A program made the position numbers and the translations under genes. The notes beneath the pieces were generated by a model, which saw only the letters and a program-made list of their open reading frames with translations, searched no databases and was not told where the DNA came from. From Gallaecimonas mangrovi (GTDB lineage Bacteria > Pseudomonadota > Gammaproteobacteria > Enterobacterales > Gallaecimonadaceae): a DNA stretch of 64,000 nucleotides. Shown in pieces: positions 1 to 8,079 of this stretch. The stretch is taken from NCBI RefSeq assembly GCF_003367375.1, contig NZ_CP031416.1, positions 3,665,501 through 3,729,500 of the forward strand, in the 5' to 3' direction. Position 1 is the first letter of the stretch. Every line of letters begins with the position of its first letter.

Positions 1-75
1 CCGAACGTTAAGCCAAACAGACCCAAGCAGGCCAATAATGACAACGGCCACGATAGCAATAAGCACTTTTTTCAA
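1..75 (-). CDS. N-terminus of membrane-anchored protein, probably cytochrome c (partial)
   Basis: Only the first 25 codons are in the window. The frame starts at a TTG codon (75-73) with GGAG 6 bases upstream. It encodes a Met-Lys-Lys start followed by one strongly hydrophobic helix (about residues 4-23), which would be an uncleaved anchor or a signal peptide. It lies 89 bp downstream of the molybdenum-hydroxylase large subunit on the same strand. In related operons a membrane-bound cytochrome c that accepts the electrons often follows, so that is my guess. The sequence present does not reach a CXXCH motif, so it cannot be confirmed here. Confidence 0.5.
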   Translation of the reverse strand, partial: MKKVLIAIVAVVIIGLLGSVWLNVR

Positions 76-164
76 CGGACACTCCGTTTATCAATAAGGG
101 GCGCAGGCCAAAACCCTACGCCGGGTACATCCCTTTACCGGCTCGCCTGTACGCAAGCGGCCCA

Positions 165-2432
165 TTAGCTTTCAAAGCGATGATTTTTTAGTGGCATGCT
201 GCGAATGCGTTTGCCAATCAACGCCGACACCGCATTCGCTACTGCCGGCGGTACCGCCGGTAAACCGGGTTCGCCAATGCCGCCCATCGGCGCGCCACTT
301 TCCACTATCTGCACATGCACCTTTGGCATGCGTGAGGGCGGCAAAATGGGGTAAAGATCGTAGTTACGCGCCAGTGGTTCGCCGTTGTTGTAAACCACCT
401 CTTCAAGCAGCACCTGTGATAGCCCCAGGGCCGAGGCCGACTGCACCTGCGCTTCGATAATGGCGGGGTTAACAATGCTGCCAGGGTCAATGGCTTCCCA
501 AACATCGTGTACCACGACTTGGCCATTACGGATTGAGACCTCGGCCATGGCCGCAGCATGGCTGCCAAAAGGAGATGCCATAGCGATGCCGCGGGCCCGC
601 AGGCTGCCATCAGCAGCGGTAAAAGGCCCCCGCTTCCAGCCTCCGGCCAGCGCGACAACAGCGTTAAGCAGATTTGTCAGGCGGGTATTGCCTTTTAAGA
701 GATGCAAACGCAGCTGATAAGGGTCTTGGCCGCCTTTATCGGCTAGCTCGTCAAGAAAGCACTCATAAAGGAAGTCGTTCATGGAATTACCCACCGACCG
801 CCAATAGGCCAACATGGTGGGGTTTTTCACAAATTGCTGGGCAATGCGCTTGTTGGGAATGTGGTAGGCCTTACCGGTGAGGCCTTCAAGTGCACTTGCA
901 TCCAGTGCTTTAGGGTCGTGATGGTTGCGAATGCCTTCCGCTGGCCCTTCACAGGCGCTGATGGCCTCTAGGGCAATGGGCATACCCTTTTCATCCAGGC
1001 CCCCGCGAAACCGCACCGCCGCCATGGGCCGCAATGGGTCTCGTAAAAATTCCTCTTCACGGCTCCAAATCAACTTAATGGGCCGACCAACCGCCTTGGC
1101 CAAAGCGATAGCCTGCGGGTAAGGGTTGGCAGACGGATAGAGGAAGTGGCGGCCAAAAAACCCGCCCAACAGCGGCGAGTGAATGTTCACTTGCTGCGGC
1201 GAAAGGCCCGCCACTTTGGCAATTTGCGCCTGAAACATCTCTGGCGCCTGGTTGGGCAACCAAATGTCTAAGCTACCGTCTTTATTAAAGCGTGCCAGAG
1301 AAGATGGCGGTTCCAGCTGGCCATGGTGCAAATACTGGCTGTGATAGGTGGCTTCAACCTGGGTTGCCGCCTTGGCTAGCGCGTCACTCACATTACCTTC
1401 GGCTTCAGCCGTAATGCCCGGCCCCGAGGTACTGGCAAGCGCTTTAGCAAAGTCCGCCGTTGAGAAATCGTCTGGCATCGCCCTGATGCTGGCATCGGTT
1501 TTGACGCTCGGCATAACCCAATCGACTTGCAAGGCATCCACCGCTTGCTTGGCATGCCACCAGCGCTGGGCTACCACCGCCACCGCGCCAGGCAAGCGGT
1601 GAACCGAATGCACGCCCTTCATCGCCTTGACGGTGGCTTCGTTACTGATAGAACCAATATCAAGCCCCAAACGCGGCGCGTGCTTAACGGCCGCATGGAG
1701 CATGCCTTCTACTTTGCAATCAATGGCATAAATGGCTTTGCCGGTGGATTTCTCGTAAACATCCAACCGTTTAACCGGTTTGCCTATCCAGCGAAAGGTA
1801 CTGGGATCACGCAGGGTAACGGTGCTGGGGTCTGGCACCGGTAAGTCCAAGGCATTTTTCGCAAGCTCGCCATAAGTGAGGGATCTGCCCGAGGCAGCGT
1901 GCAGCACCTTGCCCGGTTCGGTGCTGAGTTCTGTTATCGGCACAGCAAAGCGCTGAGCCGCTGCCGTTAGCAGCATTTGCCGAGCCAAAGCGCCAAGTTT
2001 TCGCATGGTCGAGTAGCTGGTGCGCACCGACATACTGCCACCGGTGATACGCATTTTGCCGTTAATCACCTGAAAATCGTGCCCTGCGGGTGCATTACTG
2101 ACTAAAAAGCTTTTCGGGTCGGCATCCAGTTCTTCCCCGACAATTTGCGCCATGGCGGTGAAAACCCCCTGGCCACCTTCGACAAAGGGACTGAGCAAAC
2201 GGATGAGGTTATCTTCCCTTATCTCCAAAAAAGCCGGAACCCGCGTGCCGGGCGCCATCTCTTTTGTCGCTTGCTGCGCCCTGGCAGTGCCGACCGGCAA
2301 GCCAAAGCCCAGAACCAAAGCCCCCACCGTGACGCCAGCAGAGCTTAATAAAAAGCGCCGCCGCGAGATATTAACCGGCTCGGCATTAGGCAGCGGTTCT
2401 TGCTGAAAAAGATACGATTCCAGAGGGCTCAC
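165..2432 (-). CDS. iorB: Molybdopterin-binding large subunit of a xanthine-oxidase-family dehydrogenase (IorB-like)
   Basis: 755 residues; large subunit of the isoquinoline 1-oxidoreductase / periplasmic aldehyde dehydrogenase type. It would hydroxylate an N-heterocycle or oxidise an aldehyde with a molybdopterin-cytosine-dinucleotide cofactor. A twin-arginine signal is visible (SRRRFLL at residues 23-29, then a hydrophobic stretch ending near Ala-Arg-Ala), so the complex is exported folded by Tat. About 22 residues precede the RR motif. Gly-rich cofactor segments include GGFFGRHF, and a GIGEPGLP segment near the C-terminus carries the conserved Glu of this family. The GTG start overlaps the stop of the small-subunit gene by 4 bases, so the two are translationally coupled. 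The true substrate cannot be told from sequence. Confidence 0.85.
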   Translation of the reverse strand: MSPLESYLFQQEPLPNAEPVNISRRRFLLSSAGVTVGALVLGFGLPVGTARAQQATKEMAPGTRVPAFLEIREDNLIRLLSPFVEGGQGVFTAMAQIVGEELDADPKSFLVSNAPAGHDFQVINGKMRITGGSMSVRTSYSTMRKLGALARQMLLTAAAQRFAVPITELSTEPGKVLHAASGRSLTYGELAKNALDLPVPDPSTVTLRDPSTFRWIGKPVKRLDVYEKSTGKAIYAIDCKVEGMLHAAVKHAPRLGLDIGSISNEATVKAMKGVHSVHRLPGAVAVVAQRWWHAKQAVDALQVDWVMPSVKTDASIRAMPDDFSTADFAKALASTSGPGITAEAEGNVSDALAKAATQVEATYHSQYLHHGQLEPPSSLARFNKDGSLDIWLPNQAPEMFQAQIAKVAGLSPQQVNIHSPLLGGFFGRHFLYPSANPYPQAIALAKAVGRPIKLIWSREEEFLRDPLRPMAAVRFRGGLDEKGMPIALEAISACEGPAEGIRNHHDPKALDASALEGLTGKAYHIPNKRIAQQFVKNPTMLAYWRSVGNSMNDFLYECFLDELADKGGQDPYQLRLHLLKGNTRLTNLLNAVVALAGGWKRGPFTAADGSLRARGIAMASPFGSHAAAMAEVSIRNGQVVVHDVWEAIDPGSIVNPAIIEAQVQSASALGLSQVLLEEVVYNNGEPLARNYDLYPILPPSRMPKVHVQIVESGAPMGGIGEPGLPAVPPAVANAVSALIGKRIRSMPLKNHRFES

Positions 2433-2890
2433 TTGGCACCTTCCTTAGTCCCCGCCAGGTCAGTCATGGCGGCGTTGATGGCGTTATAGGTGCCGCAGCG
2501 ACAGAGGTTAATCATGACGGCCGCGATTTCCTCTTGGCTAGGGTGCGGGTTTTCCTTTAGCAGCGCCGTTGCCGCCATCACCTGCCCCGACTGGCAATAG
2601 CCACATTGTGGCGCTTGATGTTCTACCCATTTCTCGACAACCCGTTTGCCAACCGCGTCGGCTTCAATGGCTTCAATGGTGGTGATTTTGCGGTTTACCA
2701 CGCTGTCGACCGGCGTGACGCAAGAGCGCATGACTTTGCCATCAACCAATACCGAGCAGGCGCCACATTGCGCTAGGCCGCAGCCATATTTGGTACCAGT
2801 AAGACCAAGGTCATCCCTTATCACCCACAGCAGTGGCGTGTCGCCATCGGCATCCACTTCATGGGTTTGGTTATTGATATCCAGTTTCAT
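2429..2890 (-). CDS. iorA: [2Fe-2S] small subunit of molybdenum hydroxylase (IorA-like)
   Basis: 153 residues, the usual length for this family. The N-terminal half is a plant-ferredoxin-like [2Fe-2S] domain with Cys residues in CGLAQCGACSVL plus a later Cys. The C-terminal half is the four-helix [2Fe-2S] domain with CGYCQSGQ and CRCGTY. It passes electrons from the molybdenum centre of the downstream large subunit to an external acceptor. There is no signal peptide of its own, which fits co-export with the Tat-bearing partner. It is the first gene of the leftward operon. Confidence 0.88.
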   Translation of the reverse strand: MKLDINNQTHEVDADGDTPLLWVIRDDLGLTGTKYGCGLAQCGACSVLVDGKVMRSCVTPVDSVVNRKITTIEAIEADAVGKRVVEKWVEHQAPQCGYCQSGQVMAATALLKENPHPSQEEIAAVMINLCRCGTYNAINAAMTDLAGTKEGAK

Positions 2891-3175
2891 ATGGCCCTCT
2901 TTGCATGAATGACAGGCAGCGAAGATGTGGCAGATTAGTTGGCTGCGCGCGCGAAAATTTAGGGGTTATGGTGGTTAACGCTGAACGGTGTCCAATGACC
3001 TACTTAGCATAGCGTGGGGCAAAGCCCGCCACGTTTTTGCCCATTACAGTAGCTCTAGCAAAAGGCATTGTCTTTGGTCAAATGTTCATCAGCGTTATGA
3101 GTCAAACTCAACAATCACTGCGGTGAAGGGAAAAAGATAAAGCAAACGGAGCGGTAAATGGCGAGGTCAGACAGA
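2891..3175. other. Gene-free spacer upstream of iorA
   Basis: No convincing coding region. It must hold the iorA promoter (leftward), which I could not pinpoint. An imperfect inverted repeat at 3013-3033 (CGTGG...CCACG) followed by five T on the plus strand looks like a factor-independent terminator reading rightward, but no rightward gene precedes it. Before the integrative element arrived, this DNA lay directly downstream of fis. Confidence 0.4.
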
Positions 3176-3259
3176 AAAAAAGCCTCACCGCGCTAGCGAT
3201 AAGGCTTTGTTTTTATTTCACTAACTGACTATTAATCAGTTCATGCCGTATTTTTTTAA
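3176..3259. repeat. attL: displaced copy of fis 3' end and terminator
   Basis: 84 bp matching 8047-8130 at 81 positions; the three differences (3218, 3221, 3225) lie between the terminator and the fis stop codon. It holds the fis terminator stem and codons for the C-terminal KKYGMN of Fis but no upstream fis sequence, so it is the distal junction made by site-specific integration. The element lies to its right. Confidence 0.85.
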
Positions 3260-3380
3260 ACTTTGCCTTTCCATGTTACAGGTTGCTCAAAAAAAGGAGA
3301 ACATAGCCAATAATATCATTCAGTTACAAAAAGGTTCAGTGCTATTTTGTTCATCGTTGTTTAGCGTTAAACTCGACATA

Positions 3381-3402
3381 ACGTGTACCTAGACGTGTAC
3401 CT
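3381..3402 (+). promoter_or_regulatory. Tandem ACGTGTACCT repeats, candidate integrase arm sites
   Basis: Two copies of ACGTGTACCT stand 2 bp apart (3381-3390, 3393-3402), immediately before the integrase start codon. A third ACGTGTAC is at 8031-8038, 8 bp inside the other junction. Short repeats near both ends of an element are what tyrosine integrase N-terminal domains bind. Position just ahead of int also allows a role as autoregulatory operators. Confidence 0.5.
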
Positions 3403-3405
3403 TTC

Positions 3406-4635
3406 ATGGCGATAAACAAGCTTAACGATAGGCGTTTGAAGGCCCTAGTAAATGAGCCTCACCAAAAGCAGCGTAGTTACAGTGATGGCAACGGCTTATC
3501 TATTCGTGTGACCCCCACAGGGGCCGAACCACCTAACCACTTGCAGTGGCGTTACCGCTACCGTATCGCAGACAAACAGCTAGCTTTAGTGTTGGGTAAA
3601 TATCCAGATCTACCACTGGCCTCAGCACGACAACAGTTAGACCAATGCCGCAGGTGGCTCGCCGAAGGCAAAGACCCCAAGAACGAAAGAGCGGTAGCCC
3701 GCAATGAGTCCTTAGCTCCGCTGACAGTGGAAGCCGCACTTGAAGAGTGGCTAAGTAAATACGCCAACGACAAGCGACGCAACGCCACCAAGCACCGCCA
3801 GCAGTTCAACAAGTGGATCTTACCTACGGTAGGTCACCTGCCACTAGCGCAAGTCAGTAAACCTCTTTGGCTTGCCTGTTTTGAAAAGCACGCGACTCAA
3901 TACCCTGTAGCAGCAGGCTATGTGTTGCAAAACCTCAAGCAAGCGCTCATGTACTGTCGCAAGCGCGGCTATGAAGTCCCGCAAGATGTCTTTGAACTGG
4001 ATTTAGATACCATCGGTGGTAAGCGGCAAGCGAAGCGCTCAAGAAGGTTGGTCACAGAATCAAGCTGGGATGAATTAGCCGACTTAGTGAAGTGGCTAGA
4101 CGAAGGTAAAATGCCGCCTTATTACCAAGCATTGCTTACAGTTCTGGTCACTTTTGGTTGCCGAACCCAGGAAATACGGCTATCCGAGAAACAAGAATGG
4201 GACTTTGAGCAGCTGATTTGGACTGTGCCGCCGGAACACAATAAAGGCAGCGCAAAGGACCAACAAAAAGGCGACAGCGGCGAAATATTGCGCCCCATCC
4301 CCAAACAACTTGTGCCATGGCTAGAGGCTCTGGCCGCTACTAGCCCTAATGACTATCTGCTGGGCGAACTCAAACAAGACGCAGCGGTTAGTCAGTGGGG
4401 ACGTACCATCTATCAAAAGCTAGGTCATAAAGTGCCATGGCGACTACACGATATTAGACGCAGCGTCGCCACTGGGATGAATGAATTAGGCATAGCTCCT
4501 CACATCGTCGAACAGCTACTTGGCCATGCAATCCAAGGAGTCGCTGGCATTTACAATCGCAGCCAACGTCTACCAGAGAAAAAATTAGCGCTAGAGAAAT
4601 GGCTAACGCAATTGGAATTTTTGAGGAAAAACTAA
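3406..4635 (+). CDS. int: Tyrosine recombinase (site-specific integrase)
   Basis: 409 residues, typical for P4-type prophage/island integrases. The order is an N-terminal arm-binding DUF4102-like domain (about 1-95, with the family's YSDGNGLSIRV segment), a SAM-like core-binding domain (about 105-195) and a catalytic domain. The catalytic residues can be read off: Arg253 (CRTQEIR), His348 and Arg351 (HDIR), His374 (LLGH) and the nucleophile Tyr383 (IYNR). All are present, so the enzyme looks intact. It catalyses integration and excision at the fis 3' end. The gene is 146 bp inside attL and transcribed away from it. Confidence 0.92.
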   Translation: MAINKLNDRRLKALVNEPHQKQRSYSDGNGLSIRVTPTGAEPPNHLQWRYRYRIADKQLALVLGKYPDLPLASARQQLDQCRRWLAEGKDPKNERAVARNESLAPLTVEAALEEWLSKYANDKRRNATKHRQQFNKWILPTVGHLPLAQVSKPLWLACFEKHATQYPVAAGYVLQNLKQALMYCRKRGYEVPQDVFELDLDTIGGKRQAKRSRRLVTESSWDELADLVKWLDEGKMPPYYQALLTVLVTFGCRTQEIRLSEKQEWDFEQLIWTVPPEHNKGSAKDQQKGDSGEILRPIPKQLVPWLEALAATSPNDYLLGELKQDAAVSQWGRTIYQKLGHKVPWRLHDIRRSVATGMNELGIAPHIVEQLLGHAIQGVAGIYNRSQRLPEKKLALEKWLTQLEFLRKN

Positions 4636-4653
4636 TAAATCAAAGGAAAGCTT

Positions 4654-5640
4654 ATGAGCATAGAGTTAGATGCCGAAAACATTTCTAAAAAAATTATTGA
4701 CCGACTTCTCAGCCAAAAAAGTTTGTCAGAGGCTCATGGTAAAGCAGCTCAAGCAAGTTACATTAACGATCTAATAGATTGTCACTCTTCAAAAAGTCGC
4801 CGTACTTTAAAAGATCTTAAGATTAGGCTTGAAGAAGAACTAAAACATATCTTTTTAGGACTGGAACACCTTGGGTTTGGTCTGGAAAAAATTTCACGGG
4901 AAAGCAGAAAGGAGTCAAGTACGGATGCACTTTACGCCGCCAGACAAGCCCTGCTTGAATTCGATAAAGATGACCCGAATTTAGATTTTTCTGCATGTCG
5001 AATAAAGGAATCCTTGTCTAAAGGAATGAGGTCGATGAATGTTCAACGTGATGAATGGTTAGAAATATCACATCACTACCTTAAATCTAAAGATGAAAAA
5101 TATCTTCTAGCGCTTAAAATTAAAACATGTCAGATATTTCATCTTTTAAAAGAAAGCTCTCCCAGACAGAGCGAGAATAAATTAATAAAATCATTAAACG
5201 CTATGTGTGCAGCCTTACTTCGAGAAGCCTCACTTCGAAAAGAAGAATTCTCTTGTAAACCTAAAAAATCCCACGTCGATAAGTTTACAAAACTTGTATT
5301 GATGGAAGTTTATTCAGCTAAAGGATCAATGATTGGTGAAGACAGCATTGATAGAAAATACAGACGCTACATAACAGTCCAAGAAGAAAGAAACAACAGG
5401 GGTACTACTTCTTCAGCAAGTATCACATTGCTATTAGGTGACAAAAAGCACGTAGCTCCTCCACCTTGTGCCTACCTAGATGTGACCCTATCTGCACTAA
5501 AAAATTTATCTAAAATCGAGTTTGTCCAGAAACGAAAGGCTCTGTGCGGGCAACATTGTCCCTATGAAACAACAAGGGACAAACCCAATGAAAATGGTAC
5601 ATCAACCAACACGAATGCTAACCCAAAAGGAAGTATGTGA
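4654..5640 (+). CDS. Unknown 328-residue protein of the fis-linked element
   Basis: I do not recognise this protein. It is Lys/Glu/Ser-rich and largely helical by composition, without signal peptide, membrane segment or obvious catalytic motif. Its last ~40 residues are polar and low complexity (Asn/Thr/Lys). An AAAGGAAAG ribosome site stands 5 bp before the ATG, 18 bp after int, so the two are probably co-transcribed. The 3' end overlaps the AlpA-like gene by about 50 bp. AT-rich codon use differs from host genes. In small satellites this slot commonly carries accessory genes, some of them anti-phage; that role here is inference only. Confidence 0.7.
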   Translation: MSIELDAENISKKIIDRLLSQKSLSEAHGKAAQASYINDLIDCHSSKSRRTLKDLKIRLEEELKHIFLGLEHLGFGLEKISRESRKESSTDALYAARQALLEFDKDDPNLDFSACRIKESLSKGMRSMNVQRDEWLEISHHYLKSKDEKYLLALKIKTCQIFHLLKESSPRQSENKLIKSLNAMCAALLREASLRKEEFSCKPKKSHVDKFTKLVLMEVYSAKGSMIGEDSIDRKYRRYITVQEERNNRGTTSSASITLLLGDKKHVAPPPCAYLDVTLSALKNLSKIEFVQKRKALCGQHCPYETTRDKPNENGTSTNTNANPKGSM

Positions 5641-5794
5641 ATCTTTAGGTGTAAGCCGCACTTGGCTATACAACGCTGAAAAACAAGGCATCTACCCGAA
5701 AGGAGTAAGACTGACAAAACGCTGTGTCAGATTCAGAGCTGACCTCCACGAAGCCTATTTGGAAGGTAAAAAAGGGGCCTCACATGAGGAGTGA
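5588..5794 (+). CDS. alpA: AlpA-family helix-turn-helix regulator
   Basis: 68 residues from the ATG at 5588, which has AGGGA upstream. The core (LTQKEVCESLGVSRTWLYN, then KRCVRFRADLHEAYLEG) is the MerR/AlpA-type winged helix that recognises DNA and ends in the usual RFR...D...YL pattern. AlpA proteins switch on integrase/excision genes of P4-like elements and satellites. A longer frame opens upstream at 5522, but an N-terminus inside the previous gene's coding region is less likely; ATG 5615 is also possible. The stop overlaps the next start by 11 bp. Confidence 0.78.
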   Translation: MKMVHQPTRMLTQKEVCESLGVSRTWLYNAEKQGIYPKGVRLTKRCVRFRADLHEAYLEGKKGASHEE

Positions 5795-6032
5795 AGTCCT
5801 ACCGAACGAACTGCAAGGTATTACCGGGAAACTAAAGAAGATGCTACTCCTTGTATGGAAAAACCCAGGCATTAAAACACATGAGGTTAATGAAGTACTC
5901 CGCGATAGCAATAATAGACACATGGCAGTGCAGCACCTTCGTCAACACCTTTCTAGAGTTGGTTGGTCCTTGAGTCTTAAGCCAGTCAACGGAAAAAATC
6001 GAAGCCATGCTTGGTATATAGAGAAGAAATAA
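5784..6032 (+). CDS. Small winged-helix-like protein of unknown function
   Basis: 82 residues starting at the ATG in the end of the AlpA-like gene (ATGAGGAGTG). The segment from about residue 10 to 60 (helix, then VWKNPGIKTHEVNEVL, then a second helix containing HLRQHLSRVGW) resembles a small winged helix-turn-helix. The protein is basic, which suits DNA binding. Its place between alpA and rep suggests regulation of replication or excision. No family name can be given with confidence. Confidence 0.6.
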   Translation: MRSEVLPNELQGITGKLKKMLLLVWKNPGIKTHEVNEVLRDSNNRHMAVQHLRQHLSRVGWSLSLKPVNGKNRSHAWYIEKK

Positions 6033-6037
6033 AAACT

Positions 6038-6055
6038 TATTAGTGGCCACTAATA
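6038..6055. repeat. Perfect 18-bp palindrome
   Basis: TATTAGTGGCCACTAATA, a perfect two-fold symmetric site, 5 bp after the preceding stop codon and about 180 bp before the Rep start. It has no T-run, so it is more likely a dimer-binding operator or an origin element than a terminator. Confidence 0.7.
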
Positions 6056-6130
6056 GAACTGAGTAATTGCACCAGTTAACAACATTGAACAAAAAGTCTG
6101 GCTTTACTACCTTCTCACAACATTTTATTT

Positions 6131-6165
6131 CAGTATCGGTCGATAACTGTCAGCTCCAATGCTGA
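6131..6165. repeat. Two adjacent inverted repeats upstream of rep (candidate origin)
   Basis: CAGTATCG-GT-CGATAACTG (6131-6149, one bulged base) is followed directly by TCAGC-tccaat-GCTGA (6150-6165). Hairpins like these upstream of a HUH replication gene are the usual shape of a rolling-circle double-strand origin. The nick site cannot be fixed by eye. Confidence 0.45.
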
Positions 6166-6236
6166 TAGTGACCGCTCACATCAAACTAGGTAATTAAATA
6201 TTATTCAATTTTAATGAATCTGGGAGTGTATAGGGC

Positions 6237-6806
6237 ATGAAAATCATAAAGAGTAATATCATTCTGATTGGACAATATTCTTTTAAAATATATCCAGAGC
6301 GACAGGGTAGCATAAAAGAAATTTTAACATCCATAATGGGTCAACTTGAAGCGATGCAATCCTGGCATTCAAAATCCCATGTACTTAGATTTGACCTACA
6401 TGTTCCTGTTTATTCTCCCAAAAACATCCAGATTAAAATTTTTTTTCAACGATTAGTAAAGAGGATACAACGAGAATATGACTTAATGCGGGTTGGTTAT
6501 GGATGGGCTAGAGAGATCAGCCAAGCAGAAAAACTACATTACCATTGTTTTCTGATATTAAATGGGCATCAAGTAAGGCACCCTCATAACATCCAAAGCT
6601 CGATCCAAGAATGCTGGCAAGGCCTTGTTGATAACGGGTCATATCACTGGCCGTTGCGTAGCTACTACAACCTTCATCGTGGTGACACCCTTGAGCTTGC
6701 AGACGCTTTCTTTAGACTTAGCTATTTGGCTAAAGTGAAAAGCAAAGAGCTGAATGAAAAAAAAGTGAAGGTTTATGGCATGAGTCGGATTAAAAAACGT
6801 TTTTAA
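6237..6806 (+). CDS. HUH-type replication protein, YagK/YfjJ (inovirus Gp2-like) family
   Basis: 189 residues. The N-terminal part has the RFDLHVP...F..LVKRIQREY pattern of the YagK/YfjJ domain. His101-Tyr-His103 within LHYHCFLILN is a HUH metal-binding motif. A candidate nucleophile Tyr163 follows with Lys166 (SYLAKVK). Such proteins nick an origin and start rolling-circle replication; related genes sit beside alpA and int in cryptic elements such as CP4-57. GGGAG precedes the ATG, though at a long spacing. The gene is probably the replication protein of the element. Confidence 0.72.
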   Translation: MKIIKSNIILIGQYSFKIYPERQGSIKEILTSIMGQLEAMQSWHSKSHVLRFDLHVPVYSPKNIQIKIFFQRLVKRIQREYDLMRVGYGWAREISQAEKLHYHCFLILNGHQVRHPHNIQSSIQECWQGLVDNGSYHWPLRSYYNLHRGDTLELADAFFRLSYLAKVKSKELNEKKVKVYGMSRIKKRF

Positions 6807-6978
6807 TGCTACTAATATTTTGGAATTTTCAAAAAATACCCGGACACCTTAGAGCGAAAAATTTAATTCATAGAAAACTATGAGTTTGGACTTCTTCAAT
6901 GTTATGAATAATCTCATGGCAACCATCCACTCCGAAATAAATGGTTGCCAAAAGAAAAAATGACACATTAGATTGGCA

Positions 6979-7614
6979 TTACTTAATAACGCAATCTTTC
7001 GCAAGAACGTTCATCATCAACCCATCAATTCTACACACAATGGTAAGCCGTTGACCCTTCCTTAACTGGCCTAGTTGGTTGTTCATGGAGTCATCAAAAA
7101 ATGCTTGAACTTCTGGGACTTCAAAACTAGCACCAGTACCTAAAGTGACGTAAAGATTATCTAAAATATCTTTTTTTATGCTGGTTACAATACCTGTAGT
7201 TTTAACAAGGTGATTTTTGTACTTATTATCCGCACCGACTTCATTAGCCTGATAGTCATTTAGTATCTCACCTATGTTCACTTGTAATACTTCTTCTGCT
7301 TTTGCAGGACTGGAATCAGCTGTTGTCGTGGTAGAGGAGGAGGAGGAATAGGAAGTCCTATTATCTTGATTAGCAACAATGACAAGAGAAATAATTAGCC
7401 AAGCAAAGGAAATTATTCGTGCCTTTTTGGTGTAGCCAGAACGTAACGTAAACCATGAGAAAATTAATGGAATTAGAAAAATCCCGATGCGAAGAGGAAT
7501 GCTTACTGGCCTACTTTGATGGGCTTCCGTTTTACTTGGTTTGCCGCAATTAGGGCAAGCTGGCGCAGAGTCAGACATTTCCTTTTGGCAGTCTGGGCAG
7601 TTAATCATTGGCAT
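6979..7614 (-). CDS. Zinc-ribbon membrane protein with C-terminal OB-fold-like domain
   Basis: 211 residues from the ATG at 7614, chosen over the longer frame because AAAGGAG stands 6 bp upstream. It begins with a zinc ribbon (CPDCQKEMSDSAPACPNCGK), then two hydrophobic helices (about 40-75), a Ser/Thr-rich linker and a C-terminal domain whose strand pattern recalls the tRNA_anti-like OB fold (VKTTGIVTSIKKD ... LRKGQRLTIVCRIDG). It is the only gene of the element on the opposite strand and lies next to attR, a common place for accessory cargo. A role in phage defence or surface change is possible but unsupported. Confidence 0.65.
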   Translation of the reverse strand: MPMINCPDCQKEMSDSAPACPNCGKPSKTEAHQSRPVSIPLRIGIFLIPLIFSWFTLRSGYTKKARIISFAWLIISLVIVANQDNRTSYSSSSSTTTTADSSPAKAEEVLQVNIGEILNDYQANEVGADNKYKNHLVKTTGIVTSIKKDILDNLYVTLGTGASFEVPEVQAFFDDSMNNQLGQLRKGQRLTIVCRIDGLMMNVLAKDCVIK

Positions 7615-8046
7615 TTTTGCTCCTTTCATATCCAATGTGCTGTATTCAAAAATTATTCTTGATCCGGCATTTACCAATGACAGAAGAAGTGAATGCGTTG
7701 TGTCATTCTCAGTTAGAGGTAATCGACTAGCAATCCTGAGACTCACAAGAGAACCCTTTAGCTCTCCCTCGATTGTTGTGATGTAGAAACGGGGAAGCCC
7801 ACCTGAAACACTTCACAGCCAACAAAGCCTCAGTTCCTCTAACCTCAAAGTTGTAGCCTAGGTAAATCCCAGCATTAATAAAAACACATTTCCCTCACTT
7901 GCCTCATCAGACCAGTAAAAACTCCATGTTAGTCCGAATAGACACAGAACTTTTCTACCGAAGGTGGCATTAGTATTGGCACAACAGCCAACCCAGCTTT
8001 TAGCTGTGGCATATCAACCTGAGTCCCTATACGTGTACTAAATAAC
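7615..8046. other. Gene-free right flank of the element
   Basis: About 430 bp with no credible coding region. It contains the start region of the zinc-ribbon gene, a third ACGTGTAC site at 8031-8038 and otherwise AT-rich DNA. In an element of this kind the stretch next to the junction would carry integrase and excisionase arm sites. Confidence 0.5.
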
Positions 8047-8079
8047 AAAAAAGCCTCACCGCGCTAGCGATAAGGCTTT
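8047..8079 (-). terminator. fis terminator
   Basis: Read leftward it is AAAGCC, an 18-base loop that includes the palindrome CGCTAGCG, then GGCTTT followed by a T-run. It lies 28 bp after the fis stop. An identical copy sits in attL. Confidence 0.7.

Noticed and set aside
3013-3038. Rightward terminator upstream of iorA
   Set aside because: The stem is imperfect and no rightward gene precedes it, so I list it only as part of the spacer.
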